64,000 nt of DNA, taken from contig NZ_BMLC01000001.1 in the NCBI RefSeq assembly GCF_014645015.1, positions 620,001 through 684,000 of the forward strand, read 5' to 3'. Shown in pieces: positions 25,269-33,567 of this stretch. The position numbers were made by a program, and so were the translations under genes. Source of the stretch: Salinibacterium xinjiangense (GTDB taxonomy: Bacteria > Actinomycetota > Actinomycetes > Actinomycetales > Microbacteriaceae). The notes below the pieces were generated by a model. That model searched no databases, was not told the origin of the DNA, and was given only the letters and a program-made list of their open reading frames with translations. Position 1 is the stretch's first letter, and each line of letters opens with the position of its first letter.

Positions 25269-26069
25269 GTGTCAGCCGCAGGGGCCCCGCGTCGATCTCG
25301 CTCGTCGTTCGCCCGATACCGCCAGTCGTTGTGGTTGTTGACCGTCCGTGACCTGAGGGTGCGGTATTCCACCTCTGTGCTCGGCTATTTCTGGTCGATT
25401 CTCGACCCTCTCGTCATGGCGGGCATCTACTGGTTCGTCTTCACCCAGGTCTTCAACCGTGATGCCGGCTCGCAGCCCTACATCGTCTTCCTGCTCTGTG
25501 CGCTCCTGCCATGGATGTGGTTCAACGGTGCTGTATCAGACACGACTCGCGCCTATATCCGCGAGGCCAAGCTGATCCGTTCGACCAAGATCCCGCGCAC
25601 CATCTGGGTGGCCCGACTGGTGCTGTCCAAGGGAATCGAGTTCGTCGCGAGCCTGCCCGTGCTGGTGATCTTCGGAATCGCCACCGGGGCCACGCTGCAC
25701 TGGCAGGCCGTGTTCTTCATCCCTGCGATCATCCTGCAAACCATCCTCACCATGGGAGTCGGGCTGATCGTGGCCCCGCTCGTCGTGTTCTTCCGCGACC
25801 TCGAGCGCGCTACAAAACTTACGCTCCGATTTCTCTTCTACGCCAGTCCGATCATCTACGGGCTGCCCGACCTTCGGCGGTTGGGCCTCGAATTCATCGG
25901 GTCATTCAACCCGCTCGCCGGGATCTTCTCGCTGTACCGTGCGGCCTACTTCCCCGAAGAGCTCGACGGATATCCCGTGCTCATCGCCGCGCTGATGAGC
26001 CTGATCATCCTGGCCGTCGGTATCCTCGTGTTCACTCGCACCGAGCGCGCTGTGCTGAAGGAGATCTGA
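25269..26069 (+). CDS. Polysaccharide/teichoic acid ABC exporter permease (TagG/Wzm-like)
   Basis: 266 residues. The N-terminus is cytoplasmic and basic (SRSSFARYRQSLWLLTVRDLR), followed by about six membrane helices in the ABC-2 pattern. Motifs typical of TagG/Wzm are LRVRYSTSVLGYFWSILDPL, the amphipathic VFFRDLERATKLTLRFLFYASPIIYGLP and FNPLAGIFSLYRAAYF. It exports an undecaprenyl-linked wall polymer together with the ATPase encoded next, whose ATG overlaps this stop by 1 nt (TGATG). The GTG at 25269 is preferred because a -10 lies just before it; an upstream start would read through that promoter. Confidence 0.87.
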   Translation: MSAAGAPRRSRSSFARYRQSLWLLTVRDLRVRYSTSVLGYFWSILDPLVMAGIYWFVFTQVFNRDAGSQPYIVFLLCALLPWMWFNGAVSDTTRAYIREAKLIRSTKIPRTIWVARLVLSKGIEFVASLPVLVIFGIATGATLHWQAVFFIPAIILQTILTMGVGLIVAPLVVFFRDLERATKLTLRFLFYASPIIYGLPDLRRLGLEFIGSFNPLAGIFSLYRAAYFPEELDGYPVLIAALMSLIILAVGILVFTRTERAVLKEI

Positions 26070-26815
26070 TGCCCGAGCACGTCGAACCGGTCATCCGGGT
26101 GCAGGGCGCCGGGATCCGTTTTCGCCGCAACCGGCGCGCTCGCCGCAACTTCAAAGACCTGTTCGCCAGCAGGAAGCGCCGCGCCCGTTCGAATGAGTTC
26201 TGGGCACTACGGAACATCGACTTCGACGTGTATCCCGGCGAGGCGATCGGCGTGGTCGGTCGCAACGGCCAGGGCAAGTCCACGCTGCTCAAGCTCGTCG
26301 CCGAGGTGATCCTCGCCGATGAGGGCTCCGTCACGGTCAGGGCGGGAGTTGCGCCACTCATCGAGATCACTGGTGGGTTCGTCGATGACCTCACGGTGCG
26401 GGAAAACGTCTACCTCACGGCCGGGCTGCATGGGATGTCGCGCTCTGAAATCACGTTGCAGTTCGACGAGATCATCGCTTTCGCCGAGATCGGCGACTTC
26501 ATCGACACCCCATACAAGCATCTCTCCAGCGGTCTGAAGGTCCGTATCGCCTTCGCCGTCATCTCCCGGCTCGAAGAACCAATCGTTCTCGTCGATGAGG
26601 TGCTCGCGGTGGGCGACAAGGCGTTCCGCGAGAAATGCTACAAACGCATCGAGGAGCTTCTCGCCGGCGGCCGCACACTCTTCTTCGTCTCGCATAATGA
26701 ACGCGACCTCAGTCGGTTCTGCTCGCGCGGGTTGTATCTCGACAAAGGCGCCCTGGTGCTGGACGGCCCTATCGACGAAGTGCTGGCACGCTACAACGAC
26801 GACCACGGAATCTGA
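26069..26815 (+). CDS. Polysaccharide/teichoic acid ABC exporter ATPase (TagH/Wzt-like)
   Basis: 248 residues. The Walker A is VVGRNGQGKSTLLKLV, the signature HLSSGLKVRIAFAVIS, the Walker B PIVLVDEVLAVGD (with the Val-Asp-Glu-Val-Leu-Ala typical of Wzt/TagH) and the His-switch LFFVSHNERDL. A basic loop RFRRNRRARRNFKDLF before the ATPase core is also common in this subfamily. There is no C-terminal carbohydrate-binding domain as in Wzt of O9a type, so recognition of a modified chain end is not expected. It partners the preceding permease. Confidence 0.9.
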   Translation: MPEHVEPVIRVQGAGIRFRRNRRARRNFKDLFASRKRRARSNEFWALRNIDFDVYPGEAIGVVGRNGQGKSTLLKLVAEVILADEGSVTVRAGVAPLIEITGGFVDDLTVRENVYLTAGLHGMSRSEITLQFDEIIAFAEIGDFIDTPYKHLSSGLKVRIAFAVISRLEEPIVLVDEVLAVGDKAFREKCYKRIEELLAGGRTLFFVSHNERDLSRFCSRGLYLDKGALVLDGPIDEVLARYNDDHGI

Positions 26816-26843
26816 ACCCCCAGTTTCGTTTCGGCCCCCGAGG

Positions 26844-26849
26844 TACGGT
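26844..26849 (+). promoter_or_regulatory. Candidate -10 of a leaderless promoter
   Basis: TACGGT, 6 nt before the ATG at 26856. Confidence 0.35.
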
Positions 26850-26855
26850 GGGATT

Positions 26856-27755
26856 ATGTCCAAGTCCACCGAGCTGAGCGTCTCGAGCCCCTTCGTTGTA
26901 AAGGGCATCGATCGTGTTCTCACCGTGCAGCGCCCGGTCGTGCTGGCACACATCAGGAGCATTCGCCGGGGTCGACCGGACCGTAGCCCTGAGGAGATCA
27001 TCCGCATCCTCGAACGTCGCTATCTGACCGCGGTGACTACCGGTGGGGCGCTGGTCGGAGCAAGCGCGGCGATTCCAGCCATCGGCACCGGCGCATCCCT
27101 CGCGCTATCCGGCGCGGAAACGGCGGGTTTCCTGGAGGCGAGCGCACTCTTCGCCCAGTCGGTGACCGAGATCCACGGGATTGTGGTGGATGAACCTGAC
27201 CGTGCCCGAGCTCTCGTCATGACGATGGTGCTCGGAACCACCGGCAGTGACCTTGTGAAGCAGCTTGCCGGGCAGGTATCGGGAAGCGGGGCGGGCAAGT
27301 CGACCTTCTGGGGCGAGATGATCACCAAGAACATGCCCAAGGCGGTCATGGGGCCGATCGCCGATCGCATCAAGGTCACGTTCATGAAGAAATTCGCTGT
27401 CGCCCAGGGCACCAACGTCATCGGACGGATGATCCCGTTCGGGATCGGGGCCGTCATCGGCGGCGGGGGAAATCACATGCTGGGGCGCCAGATCGTGCGC
27501 AGTTCCCGCGAGGCGTTCGGGCCGCCGCCAGCAGCATTTCCGAGCTGGCTCGAACCTGTCGTAAAGCTGCCGAAAGCCGCGAAGGAACCGAAGTCGGCGA
27601 AACCCGCAAGAGAGCCACGTGAGGCGCGTACGCGGCGCGAGATCAGGGCGCCGCTGCCCACCATCCGTCTTCCGCGCCGTGCGAGGCCGGAGGCCGTCAG
27701 CCCCTTCACTGCGCCGGATCCGCTCGGGACCGATCCACTCAATCCCCCGCAGTAG
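26856..27755 (+). CDS. Hypothetical protein with Gly/Ala-rich hydrophobic centre
   Basis: 299 residues, family not recognised. Residues about 60-100 are a hydrophobic Gly/Ala stretch (TTGGALVGASAAIPAIGTGA), which could be a membrane hairpin, and there is a second such stretch near RMIPFGIGAVIGGGGNHMLG. The last about 70 residues are basic and Pro-rich (KLPKAAKEPKSAKPARE), probably disordered. It has no signal peptide. It follows the TagG/TagH-like exporter by 40 bp on the same strand and precedes the convergent TagF-like gene, so a role in the wall-polymer region is possible but unproven. Confidence 0.7.
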   Translation: MSKSTELSVSSPFVVKGIDRVLTVQRPVVLAHIRSIRRGRPDRSPEEIIRILERRYLTAVTTGGALVGASAAIPAIGTGASLALSGAETAGFLEASALFAQSVTEIHGIVVDEPDRARALVMTMVLGTTGSDLVKQLAGQVSGSGAGKSTFWGEMITKNMPKAVMGPIADRIKVTFMKKFAVAQGTNVIGRMIPFGIGAVIGGGGNHMLGRQIVRSSREAFGPPPAAFPSWLEPVVKLPKAAKEPKSAKPAREPREARTRREIRAPLPTIRLPRRARPEAVSPFTAPDPLGTDPLNPPQ

Positions 27756-27789
27756 GCCCGCAGCGCGAACAGCGGCGCAAGCGGTGAGT

Positions 27790-29076
27790 TCAGTTCGACT
27801 CGGCCTGGTCTGAGGCCGGGTCGTCGAACGGATCGAACGGGTCGTCATCGTCGGCATGGATGGCGTTGTGCGTCTCCCACTCCGTCATCAGGGCGCTGAT
27901 CGCAGCCCGGAACCGTCCGGTCGCGACACCGGCGGCCGTATCCCCGAAATGGCGCTCGACCCAGTAGAGAAGCCGCCTATGGGCTTCCTCGTCGACCTGC
28001 ACGCGCTCGACGACGGCCACGATATCGGAGGCGTCGGCGCTGGACAGCCACTCCGCCGCACCCAGGTATCCACTCTCGTCGACATCTGCCTCGCTTGAGA
28101 GAGGTCTCGTCACGAGTAACGGCTTACCGGTGGCAAGCCTGTCGTAGACCATGGCGGAGATGTCGGTGATGGCGACGTCTGCTGCACCGAGCTGCCAGCC
28201 GAGTTGCGCACTATCGTCGTAGACATGCTGTGCGCTGGAATCACTGGCGTTAGCCTTCGCGATCGCAGCGATGATCGCGAGATTCGCCGCCTTGTACTCG
28301 GCATCGACAACGCCGCTGCGAGGGTGTGGGCGGTAGATGACACGGTGATCACCGGTCGCCAGCAGGGCAGTGACTATGTTGACGCCGTGGCTGGCGACGG
28401 AACCGTAAGCCGCGGCCGCGCGATCCCCCTCCCAGGTAGGGGCGTACAGCACGACGGTGCGATCATCCGGCGTGAAGGGCCGAATACCGGTCAAATGATC
28501 GGCCTGTGGTCGCCCGATCATGATCGCGCGCTTCTCCAGGTCGAAGTCCCACAACTTGTGACTGAGTCGCTCGAGGGCAGCCTCACCCGCGACGAAGCTG
28601 TAGTCGTAGGCCTTGAACTGGTTCGTCGACATATACATCTTGTCGCTCTCACCGTGATTGATGAACACATGCCACATGCGGCCGTAGCGGAACATCTGGA
28701 AGTTGCGCGAGTTCTGGTTCACGTAGAACACGATGCGGATCTTCTGCGTGTGTATGAACGAATCGAGGTCGGCGACGTTCCGCAGATAGTGCGCGGGCAC
28801 GGGCGATTCATCCCAGAGCTTCAGCACCGTGCCCGGTGACCGCGCGATGATGGCGACGGGCCACGTGTCGGCGAGTTGCGCGAGAGGCGCGTACCACTGC
28901 CTGATCTGGTACATGTTGACGTCGGAATCGGCGAAATACACCGCGATCTCCACCGAACCAGCAGCGGGTTGCGGGTGCAGTCGCGCCAATCGCGCCAATC
29001 GCGCCCGGTCACGCCGAGAGGTCACGAGGTCACCCACCACGCGTCGAGCGAGGCGAAGGTCACGAGCAAGTGCCAT
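27790..29076 (-). CDS. CDP-glycerol glycerophosphotransferase family protein (TagF-like)
   Basis: 428 residues. TagF-type enzymes transfer glycerol-phosphate (or ribitol-phosphate) from a CDP-alcohol to a growing teichoic acid. The catalytic fold's nucleotide-binding half is visible: VVLYAPTWEGDRAAAAYG, VIYRPHPRSGVVD, then VAITDISAMVYDRLATGKPLLV, the hallmark of the family. The acidic C-terminus (DDDDPFDPFDDPASD) is unusual. It starts at ATG 29076 after an AGGGAGGT ribosome site; upstream in-frame sequence is not used. Its likely acceptor and donor are provided by the neighbouring glycosyltransferase and CDP-alcohol genes. Confidence 0.85.
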   Translation of the reverse strand: MALARDLRLARRVVGDLVTSRRDRARLARLARLHPQPAAGSVEIAVYFADSDVNMYQIRQWYAPLAQLADTWPVAIIARSPGTVLKLWDESPVPAHYLRNVADLDSFIHTQKIRIVFYVNQNSRNFQMFRYGRMWHVFINHGESDKMYMSTNQFKAYDYSFVAGEAALERLSHKLWDFDLEKRAIMIGRPQADHLTGIRPFTPDDRTVVLYAPTWEGDRAAAAYGSVASHGVNIVTALLATGDHRVIYRPHPRSGVVDAEYKAANLAIIAAIAKANASDSSAQHVYDDSAQLGWQLGAADVAITDISAMVYDRLATGKPLLVTRPLSSEADVDESGYLGAAEWLSSADASDIVAVVERVQVDEEAHRRLLYWVERHFGDTAAGVATGRFRAAISALMTEWETHNAIHADDDDPFDPFDDPASDQAESN

Positions 29077-29102
29077 TGAGACCTCCCTAGGTGTCAACAC
29101 TA

Positions 29103-29996
29103 TTAAATCAGGGGTGGGCGGCCGGCACGCACCATGCGCCACACCGTTACCCACTTGATGCGGCGACGCCCGCCCGGGTTCTCGCGCCAGCCCGCCATCC
29201 ATCCACCGAACCAGGCCCGTAAACCCTGCGGCCGCTTCACCGATCTGATGAGCTGGATACCCGTCCAACTCGCGACGTAGATCGGCACGATCGGCCAGGG
29301 CAGGTTGCGCCTGGCGAGCCACACGCGGTTGCGAGCGTTGAGCCTGAAGTAGTACTCATGACGGGTCGGCTCGATGGCGGGATGATGCGCGACGAGGTCG
29401 CCAGCGTAGAACACGCGCAACCCCTGGTCCCAGACGCGCCATGCCAGTTCGATGCCTTCGTGCGCATAGAAGAATGGATCGGCCCAACCCCCGGTCGCAT
29501 CGAACACCGCTCGCGGCAGGAGGGTGGCTCCCTCCCACACCGAGAAGACATCCCCGGACTCGGTCGCCAGTCCCTTCCTGATGCGTGGGATCCAGCGGCG
29601 GGGGTTCTCGACCCCCGTCGGATCTTCCACCCGCGGCTGTAGCAGCCCGATGCTCGGATCCGCCCTGAGCTTCGCGACAGCATCGGCCAGGAACGTTGGA
29701 GACGGGATGCTCGCATCGTCGTCCAGGAAGAAGATGTAATCGCCGCTGACGTGGTCGGCGCCACGGTTGCGTCCGGCCGGGATGCCCACGTTCTCAGTCA
29801 GGAATACCCCGGCAACCCCGGCTGGCAACCCCGCGGGCTGCCACGAGTTGCCGACCACGACCACGTCGAGCGTGACTCCGGTCTGGGCCGCGAGACTGGC
29901 GAGACCCCTCGCAAGGTCATCCGGGCGCCTGCCCATCGACAGGGAGACGACGCCGATGGTGGGCCGGTTGATTTTGGAGACCTCTGCCGAACTCAG
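29103..29996 (-). CDS. Glycosyltransferase family 2
   Basis: 297 residues if translation starts at the CTG at 29996. The GT-A fold has IGVVSLSMGRRPDDLARGL, LDVVVVGNSW, NVGIPAGRNRGADHVSGDYIFFLDDDAS (DDD metal-binding motif) and YAHEGIELAWRVWDQG (the catalytic ED-like region). The start is problematic. The CTG overlaps the upstream stop as CTGA, analogous to the ATGA/GTGA junctions elsewhere in this region. The nearest standard start in frame is a GTG at 30083 that would overlap the upstream gene by 91 bp. It acts in surface polymer assembly with neighbouring genes; sugar specificity is unknown. Confidence 0.82.
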   Translation of the reverse strand: MSSAEVSKINRPTIGVVSLSMGRRPDDLARGLASLAAQTGVTLDVVVVGNSWQPAGLPAGVAGVFLTENVGIPAGRNRGADHVSGDYIFFLDDDASIPSPTFLADAVAKLRADPSIGLLQPRVEDPTGVENPRRWIPRIRKGLATESGDVFSVWEGATLLPRAVFDATGGWADPFFYAHEGIELAWRVWDQGLRVFYAGDLVAHHPAIEPTRHEYYFRLNARNRVWLARRNLPWPIVPIYVASWTGIQLIRSVKRPQGLRAWFGGWMAGWRENPGGRRRIKWVTVWRMVRAGRPPLI

Positions 29997-30793
29997 AATC
30001 GCACCCGCTTCGACGCCATGATGGCGACGAAATGCCCGCCCAGCGCCAGCACCGCGAGCGGGAGGAGGATCAGCAGCAGCCACCGCTCTGCGACCAGCCC
30101 CGGCAGGAATAGCCCGATCACAGCCGTCGCGAACGCCAGCATGGTGAGCTCCACCGAGTGGTACAGCCGATGGAACGGCAGGAATCGCGCCAGCCTTCGC
30201 AGTCTCGCGATGAGTCGCTGGCTCGGCTCGGCTTCACCTTTTCGGTCGCTCAACCTGTCGAGACCGGCGTTGGCTCTTGCCACATGAACCATGTCGTTGA
30301 GCGCTTTGTTGAGCACGATCACGAGCGCGAGCGCAAACCCCGCGGTTGTCCAGGCGAAGTCGGCGGGTAACTCGAGCGGCCAGCCTGCCGCGCGGATTCC
30401 CAGAGCGATCGGGATGAGCGCCTCGGTCGAATAATGGCCGACCTTGTCGAGGAACACCCCGGCGGGTGACCTCGTGTTGCGCCACCGGGCGACCTCGCCG
30501 TCTGAACAATCAACGAGCATCTGGAGCTGGCCGAGCACGAGAGCGAGCGCGGCTCCCCCGATCCCGGGCACCAGCAGGGCGGCCGCTGTAGACCACCCGA
30601 CGAGGATCATCAGACCGGTCACCCCGTTGGCGCTGATGCTGGTCTTCAGCAGCATCCAGGTCAGGTACGGAGAGACGTCGCGCAGGTACAGCGAGGCCGT
30701 CCAGTGTTCAGCATTCGCACGCAAGCGCACTTCCGGAGGTTGGGTCACCTCGCGAAGCTGCTCGATCGACGTGGGGCGGCCGTCCATGGTCAC
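29993..30793 (-). CDS. CDP-alcohol phosphatidyltransferase family protein with altered motif
   Basis: 266 residues from the GTG at 30793 (GTGA overlap with the upstream gene). The family transfers a phospho-alcohol from a CDP-linked donor. The motif region is DCSDGEVARWRNTRSPAGVF followed by LDKVGHYS. This is DxxDGxxAR...Gx3D intact, but the last Asp (proposed general base) is replaced by His. About five to six membrane helices follow, e.g. ADFAWTTAGFALALVIVLNK and LLLILLPLAVLALGGHFVA. A basic loop (RLSDRKGEAEPSQRLIARLRR) lies in the middle. The neighbouring LicC-like and TagF-like genes make a phospho-alcohol-decorated wall polymer likely. Confidence 0.8.
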   Translation of the reverse strand: MTMDGRPTSIEQLREVTQPPEVRLRANAEHWTASLYLRDVSPYLTWMLLKTSISANGVTGLMILVGWSTAAALLVPGIGGAALALVLGQLQMLVDCSDGEVARWRNTRSPAGVFLDKVGHYSTEALIPIALGIRAAGWPLELPADFAWTTAGFALALVIVLNKALNDMVHVARANAGLDRLSDRKGEAEPSQRLIARLRRLARFLPFHRLYHSVELTMLAFATAVIGLFLPGLVAERWLLLILLPLAVLALGGHFVAIMASKRVRF

Positions 30794-31812
30794 CTTCCGG
30801 TGCGCTCGGTGATCCCGGTGAGTTTCAGGAAGCCCAGCAGGAATCCGATACCCCATCCAAAGTGGATGCACGGCAAGACTATGAGATACCAGAGCCCTGT
30901 GCCGACACCGTTGCGTGCTGCCCGCACGGAGGCCGCGAGAACGACGAGCAGGTAGAGCGCCGGAACAACGAACGCGAGCGCCAGCACGGTCACCCCGGTT
31001 GCAAGACCGACGATTCCGAGGATGAGGGTTGCAACGATGCCGAGCACGGCGAGGGGAGGCACGAAGTACCGAAGCCCGTTCGCCGTCCCGAATCTGCGGG
31101 CGAGCTCTCCCCTCCACATGCCGGTCGCCACGAACTGGCGGATGAGCTTGCGGAGGCTTGAGCGCGGACGGTAGACAACCGTCAGCTCCGGGGTAAACCA
31201 CACCGTGCCGCCGGTGGCGCGCAGGCGGCGGTTGAGTTCCCAATCCTGGCCCCGTTTGATGCCCTCGTCGAACAGACCAACTTCGACCAGGCGGTCCCGT
31301 TTGAAAACTCCCAGGTATGCAGTGTCGGCCGGCCCGGCCTTGCCTCCCACGTGATGCTGGGTTCCGCCGAGACCCTCGGGCGAGCCGTACGCGTGGGCCA
31401 CCGCCTTCTCGAATGAGGTTTCACCGACGGCCTTCATGATGCCGCCGACGTTGTCGGCACCCGTGGCGATGAGGGTGGCCACTGCAATCCGTGTGTAGTC
31501 CGGAGGCAGCACGGAATGGGCGTCGACGCGGACGACGACGGGATGGGTGGATGCCCGGATCGCGGCGTTCAGCCCGCCGGGCGTCGACCCCAGTTCGTTC
31601 GGGATGCGCCGGATCCTCGGGTCGACTTCTGCCATCGCAGCGATCACATCATTCGTGCCATCGACGCTCGGACCGAGCGCCAGGACGACCTCGAATTGAC
31701 CCTCATAGTCCTGGGCGATGAGGCTGTCGATGGCCGCTTCGATGTGCTCCACCTCATTGAGCACAGGCATCACATATGAGACGCCGGGTTGGGCGTCGGG
31801 CGGCTTCGCCAT
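30790..31812 (-). CDS. Glycosyltransferase family 2 (ExoA/succinoglycan-type)
   Basis: 340 residues. The GT-A domain (about residues 10-230) contains VSYVMPVLNEVEHIEAAIDS, LGSTPGGLNAAIRAS, VVRVDAHSVLPPDY (Asp-Ala-His replacing DxD, typical of the ExoA group) and GQDWELNRRLRATGG. It is followed by a basic segment SLRKLIRQFVATGMWRGELA and three to four C-terminal membrane helices. It probably acts on a lipid-linked sugar at the inner membrane. It is the first gene of the leftward cluster 30790-27790, linked to the CDP-alcohol gene by a 4-nt GTGA overlap. The start ATG 31812 is chosen over a TTG three codons upstream. Confidence 0.88.
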   Translation of the reverse strand: MAKPPDAQPGVSYVMPVLNEVEHIEAAIDSLIAQDYEGQFEVVLALGPSVDGTNDVIAAMAEVDPRIRRIPNELGSTPGGLNAAIRASTHPVVVRVDAHSVLPPDYTRIAVATLIATGADNVGGIMKAVGETSFEKAVAHAYGSPEGLGGTQHHVGGKAGPADTAYLGVFKRDRLVEVGLFDEGIKRGQDWELNRRLRATGGTVWFTPELTVVYRPRSSLRKLIRQFVATGMWRGELARRFGTANGLRYFVPPLAVLGIVATLILGIVGLATGVTVLALAFVVPALYLLVVLAASVRAARNGVGTGLWYLIVLPCIHFGWGIGFLLGFLKLTGITERTGR

Positions 31813-31863
31813 GGGGTCCAATACGTCAGTTCAGTAAGACTTTCGAGACTATCAGCGACACGC

Positions 31864-31904
31864 AAAAAGAGCGGGATCGCGCGCTACCCGACGATCCCGC
31901 TCTT
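31864..31904 (-). terminator. Rho-independent terminator of the HtrA-like gene
   Basis: A 13-bp stem (AAGAGCGGGATCG, 31867-31879, with its complement 31892-31904) encloses a 12-nt loop. Reading on the minus strand it is followed by a T tract (31868-31864). It lies 12 bp beyond the stop of the protease gene. Confidence 0.85.
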
Positions 31905-31916
31905 CCTGAATGGAAG

Positions 31917-33473
31917 CTACTTAAGCACTCCCAGTGTGACGTCTGCCTGCGACGCCTTGCCGTCGCGAACATAGGTAACTTTCGCCGAAGCGCCGGCGGC
32001 GAGTGCACGCACCTGCGCGGTCAGGTCGGTCTTACCTGTAACGGGGATGCCGTCGAGCTTGGTGATGACGTCACCCCGCTGCAGCCCGGCCGCGGCCGCA
32101 GCTCCACCAAGCGAGATCTCCTTGACGACAGCTCCGATGACCTGGCTCTGCGTGTTGGATGTGGCCTCATCCGTCACATCGCCGACGGATGCGCCCAGCA
32201 GCCCGTGGGTGGCCGAGCCATTGGCGATGATCTCGTCTGCGACGCGCTGGGCGAGGTTGGCGGGGATCGCGAAGCCGACGCCGATGCTTCCGGCCTGGCT
32301 GCTCGCGCTGGAGCCGCCGGCGGAGGCTATGGCGACATTGACGCCGATCACTTTGCCGTCGGAGTCGAGAAGCGCGCCGCCCGAGTTGCCGGGGTTGATG
32401 GCGGCGTCCGTCTGGATGACGGAGAGCGCGATCGTCGATGACGACGACGCGTTCGGGGTCTGCCCTGGCACGTCGAAGTTGAAGAGGCCGTACGGGTCCT
32501 GCTGGGGATCCGGTGCCTGGTCGGTCATGTTCGGTGCGGCCGACGATGCGATGGTGATGCTGCGATTGAGTGCGCTCACGATGCCATTTGTCACGGTTCC
32601 GGCAAGGCCAAGCGGTGCTCCGATGGCGATCGCCGTGTCGCCGACGTTCAGGTTGGATGAGTCGGCGAACTCTGCGGGCTGCAGGTCGTCGACGCCATCG
32701 ATCTTGATGACGGCGAGGTCGGAGATCGGGTCTGTGCCGACGATGGTGGCGTTCAGCAGCCGACCGTCGTTGGTGGTCACCTTAACGGTCGCGTTCCCTG
32801 CCGCGCCATCCAGGGTGACCACGTGGGTGTTGGTCAGGACATAGCCGTCTTTGCTCAGGATGATTCCTGATCCGGTTCCGCCAGAGTTGCTGGATGCCAC
32901 GCTGATGGTTACGACCGACGGTGAAGCCTTCGCCGCTACGGCCGTGATCTCGTTGACGCTCTTCGTGTCGTTGACCGTGATGGTGGTGGGGCTGGCGTTT
33001 CCGACGCCGGGCGCCGAGGCGGTGTTCGAGATCGCCCACATCGTGGCTCCAGCACCGGACACGCCTCCGATGAGGGCGCCCACGGCGAGAGCCGCGACCA
33101 GTCCGACTGCAGCCTTGCGCTTGGGCGAACTGGCGGCCGGGGCGCGGAATGCCTCACCGGTGTGCGGGGGCGGCGGCGGACCCTCCTGCGAGGCGGGCGC
33201 CACTGGTGTGGCGCCCGCCTGCCGGGCAACCGGCAGAAGCGGGTCGGTTTCAGCAGTTGGGGCGGCGACGGGAGCCGATGCGGGAACGGCTGGCGGCTGC
33301 GGCGGAGCCGGAGCGAGAGGCTGCTCGGGGACCGCGGTTTCGGGAGCGGATTCCGCTGTGACGCCTCCCCCAGCGCTCGGGTTCGGCTGCTGCGTCGTAT
33401 CGGGCGCTGCTGCAGGGGTCCGGTTGTCAGCAGGGGTGTGATCTTCTGCAGGCACCTGGGGGTTTTCGGTCAT
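31917..33473 (-). CDS. HtrA/DegP-like trypsin-type serine protease with PDZ domain
   Basis: 518 residues. A disordered Pro/Ala/Thr-rich cytoplasmic N-terminus (about 125 residues) is followed by one membrane helix (AAVGLVAALAVGALIGGVSG), then the protease domain outside the cell. The triad is visible: His in YVLTNTHVVTLDG, Asp in ISDLAVIKIDG and Ser in INPGNSGGALLDSDG. One PDZ domain ends the protein (AAGLQRGDVITKLDGIPVTG). Such proteins (PepD, HtrA) degrade or refold damaged envelope proteins. The start at 33473 follows an AAAGGAG site; it is a single gene with its own terminator. Confidence 0.92.
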   Translation of the reverse strand: MTENPQVPAEDHTPADNRTPAAAPDTTQQPNPSAGGGVTAESAPETAVPEQPLAPAPPQPPAVPASAPVAAPTAETDPLLPVARQAGATPVAPASQEGPPPPPHTGEAFRAPAASSPKRKAAVGLVAALAVGALIGGVSGAGATMWAISNTASAPGVGNASPTTITVNDTKSVNEITAVAAKASPSVVTISVASSNSGGTGSGIILSKDGYVLTNTHVVTLDGAAGNATVKVTTNDGRLLNATIVGTDPISDLAVIKIDGVDDLQPAEFADSSNLNVGDTAIAIGAPLGLAGTVTNGIVSALNRSITIASSAAPNMTDQAPDPQQDPYGLFNFDVPGQTPNASSSSTIALSVIQTDAAINPGNSGGALLDSDGKVIGVNVAIASAGGSSASSQAGSIGVGFAIPANLAQRVADEIIANGSATHGLLGASVGDVTDEATSNTQSQVIGAVVKEISLGGAAAAAGLQRGDVITKLDGIPVTGKTDLTAQVRALAAGASAKVTYVRDGKASQADVTLGVLK

Positions 33474-33567
33474 GGGAACTGCTCCTTTCAACGGTGCAAG
33501 CATCCACCGCTAACCTGAGCGTTGTATTTGGGCCTGCTGTGAGCGAGCCGCAGCTTACAAGAGAGTG

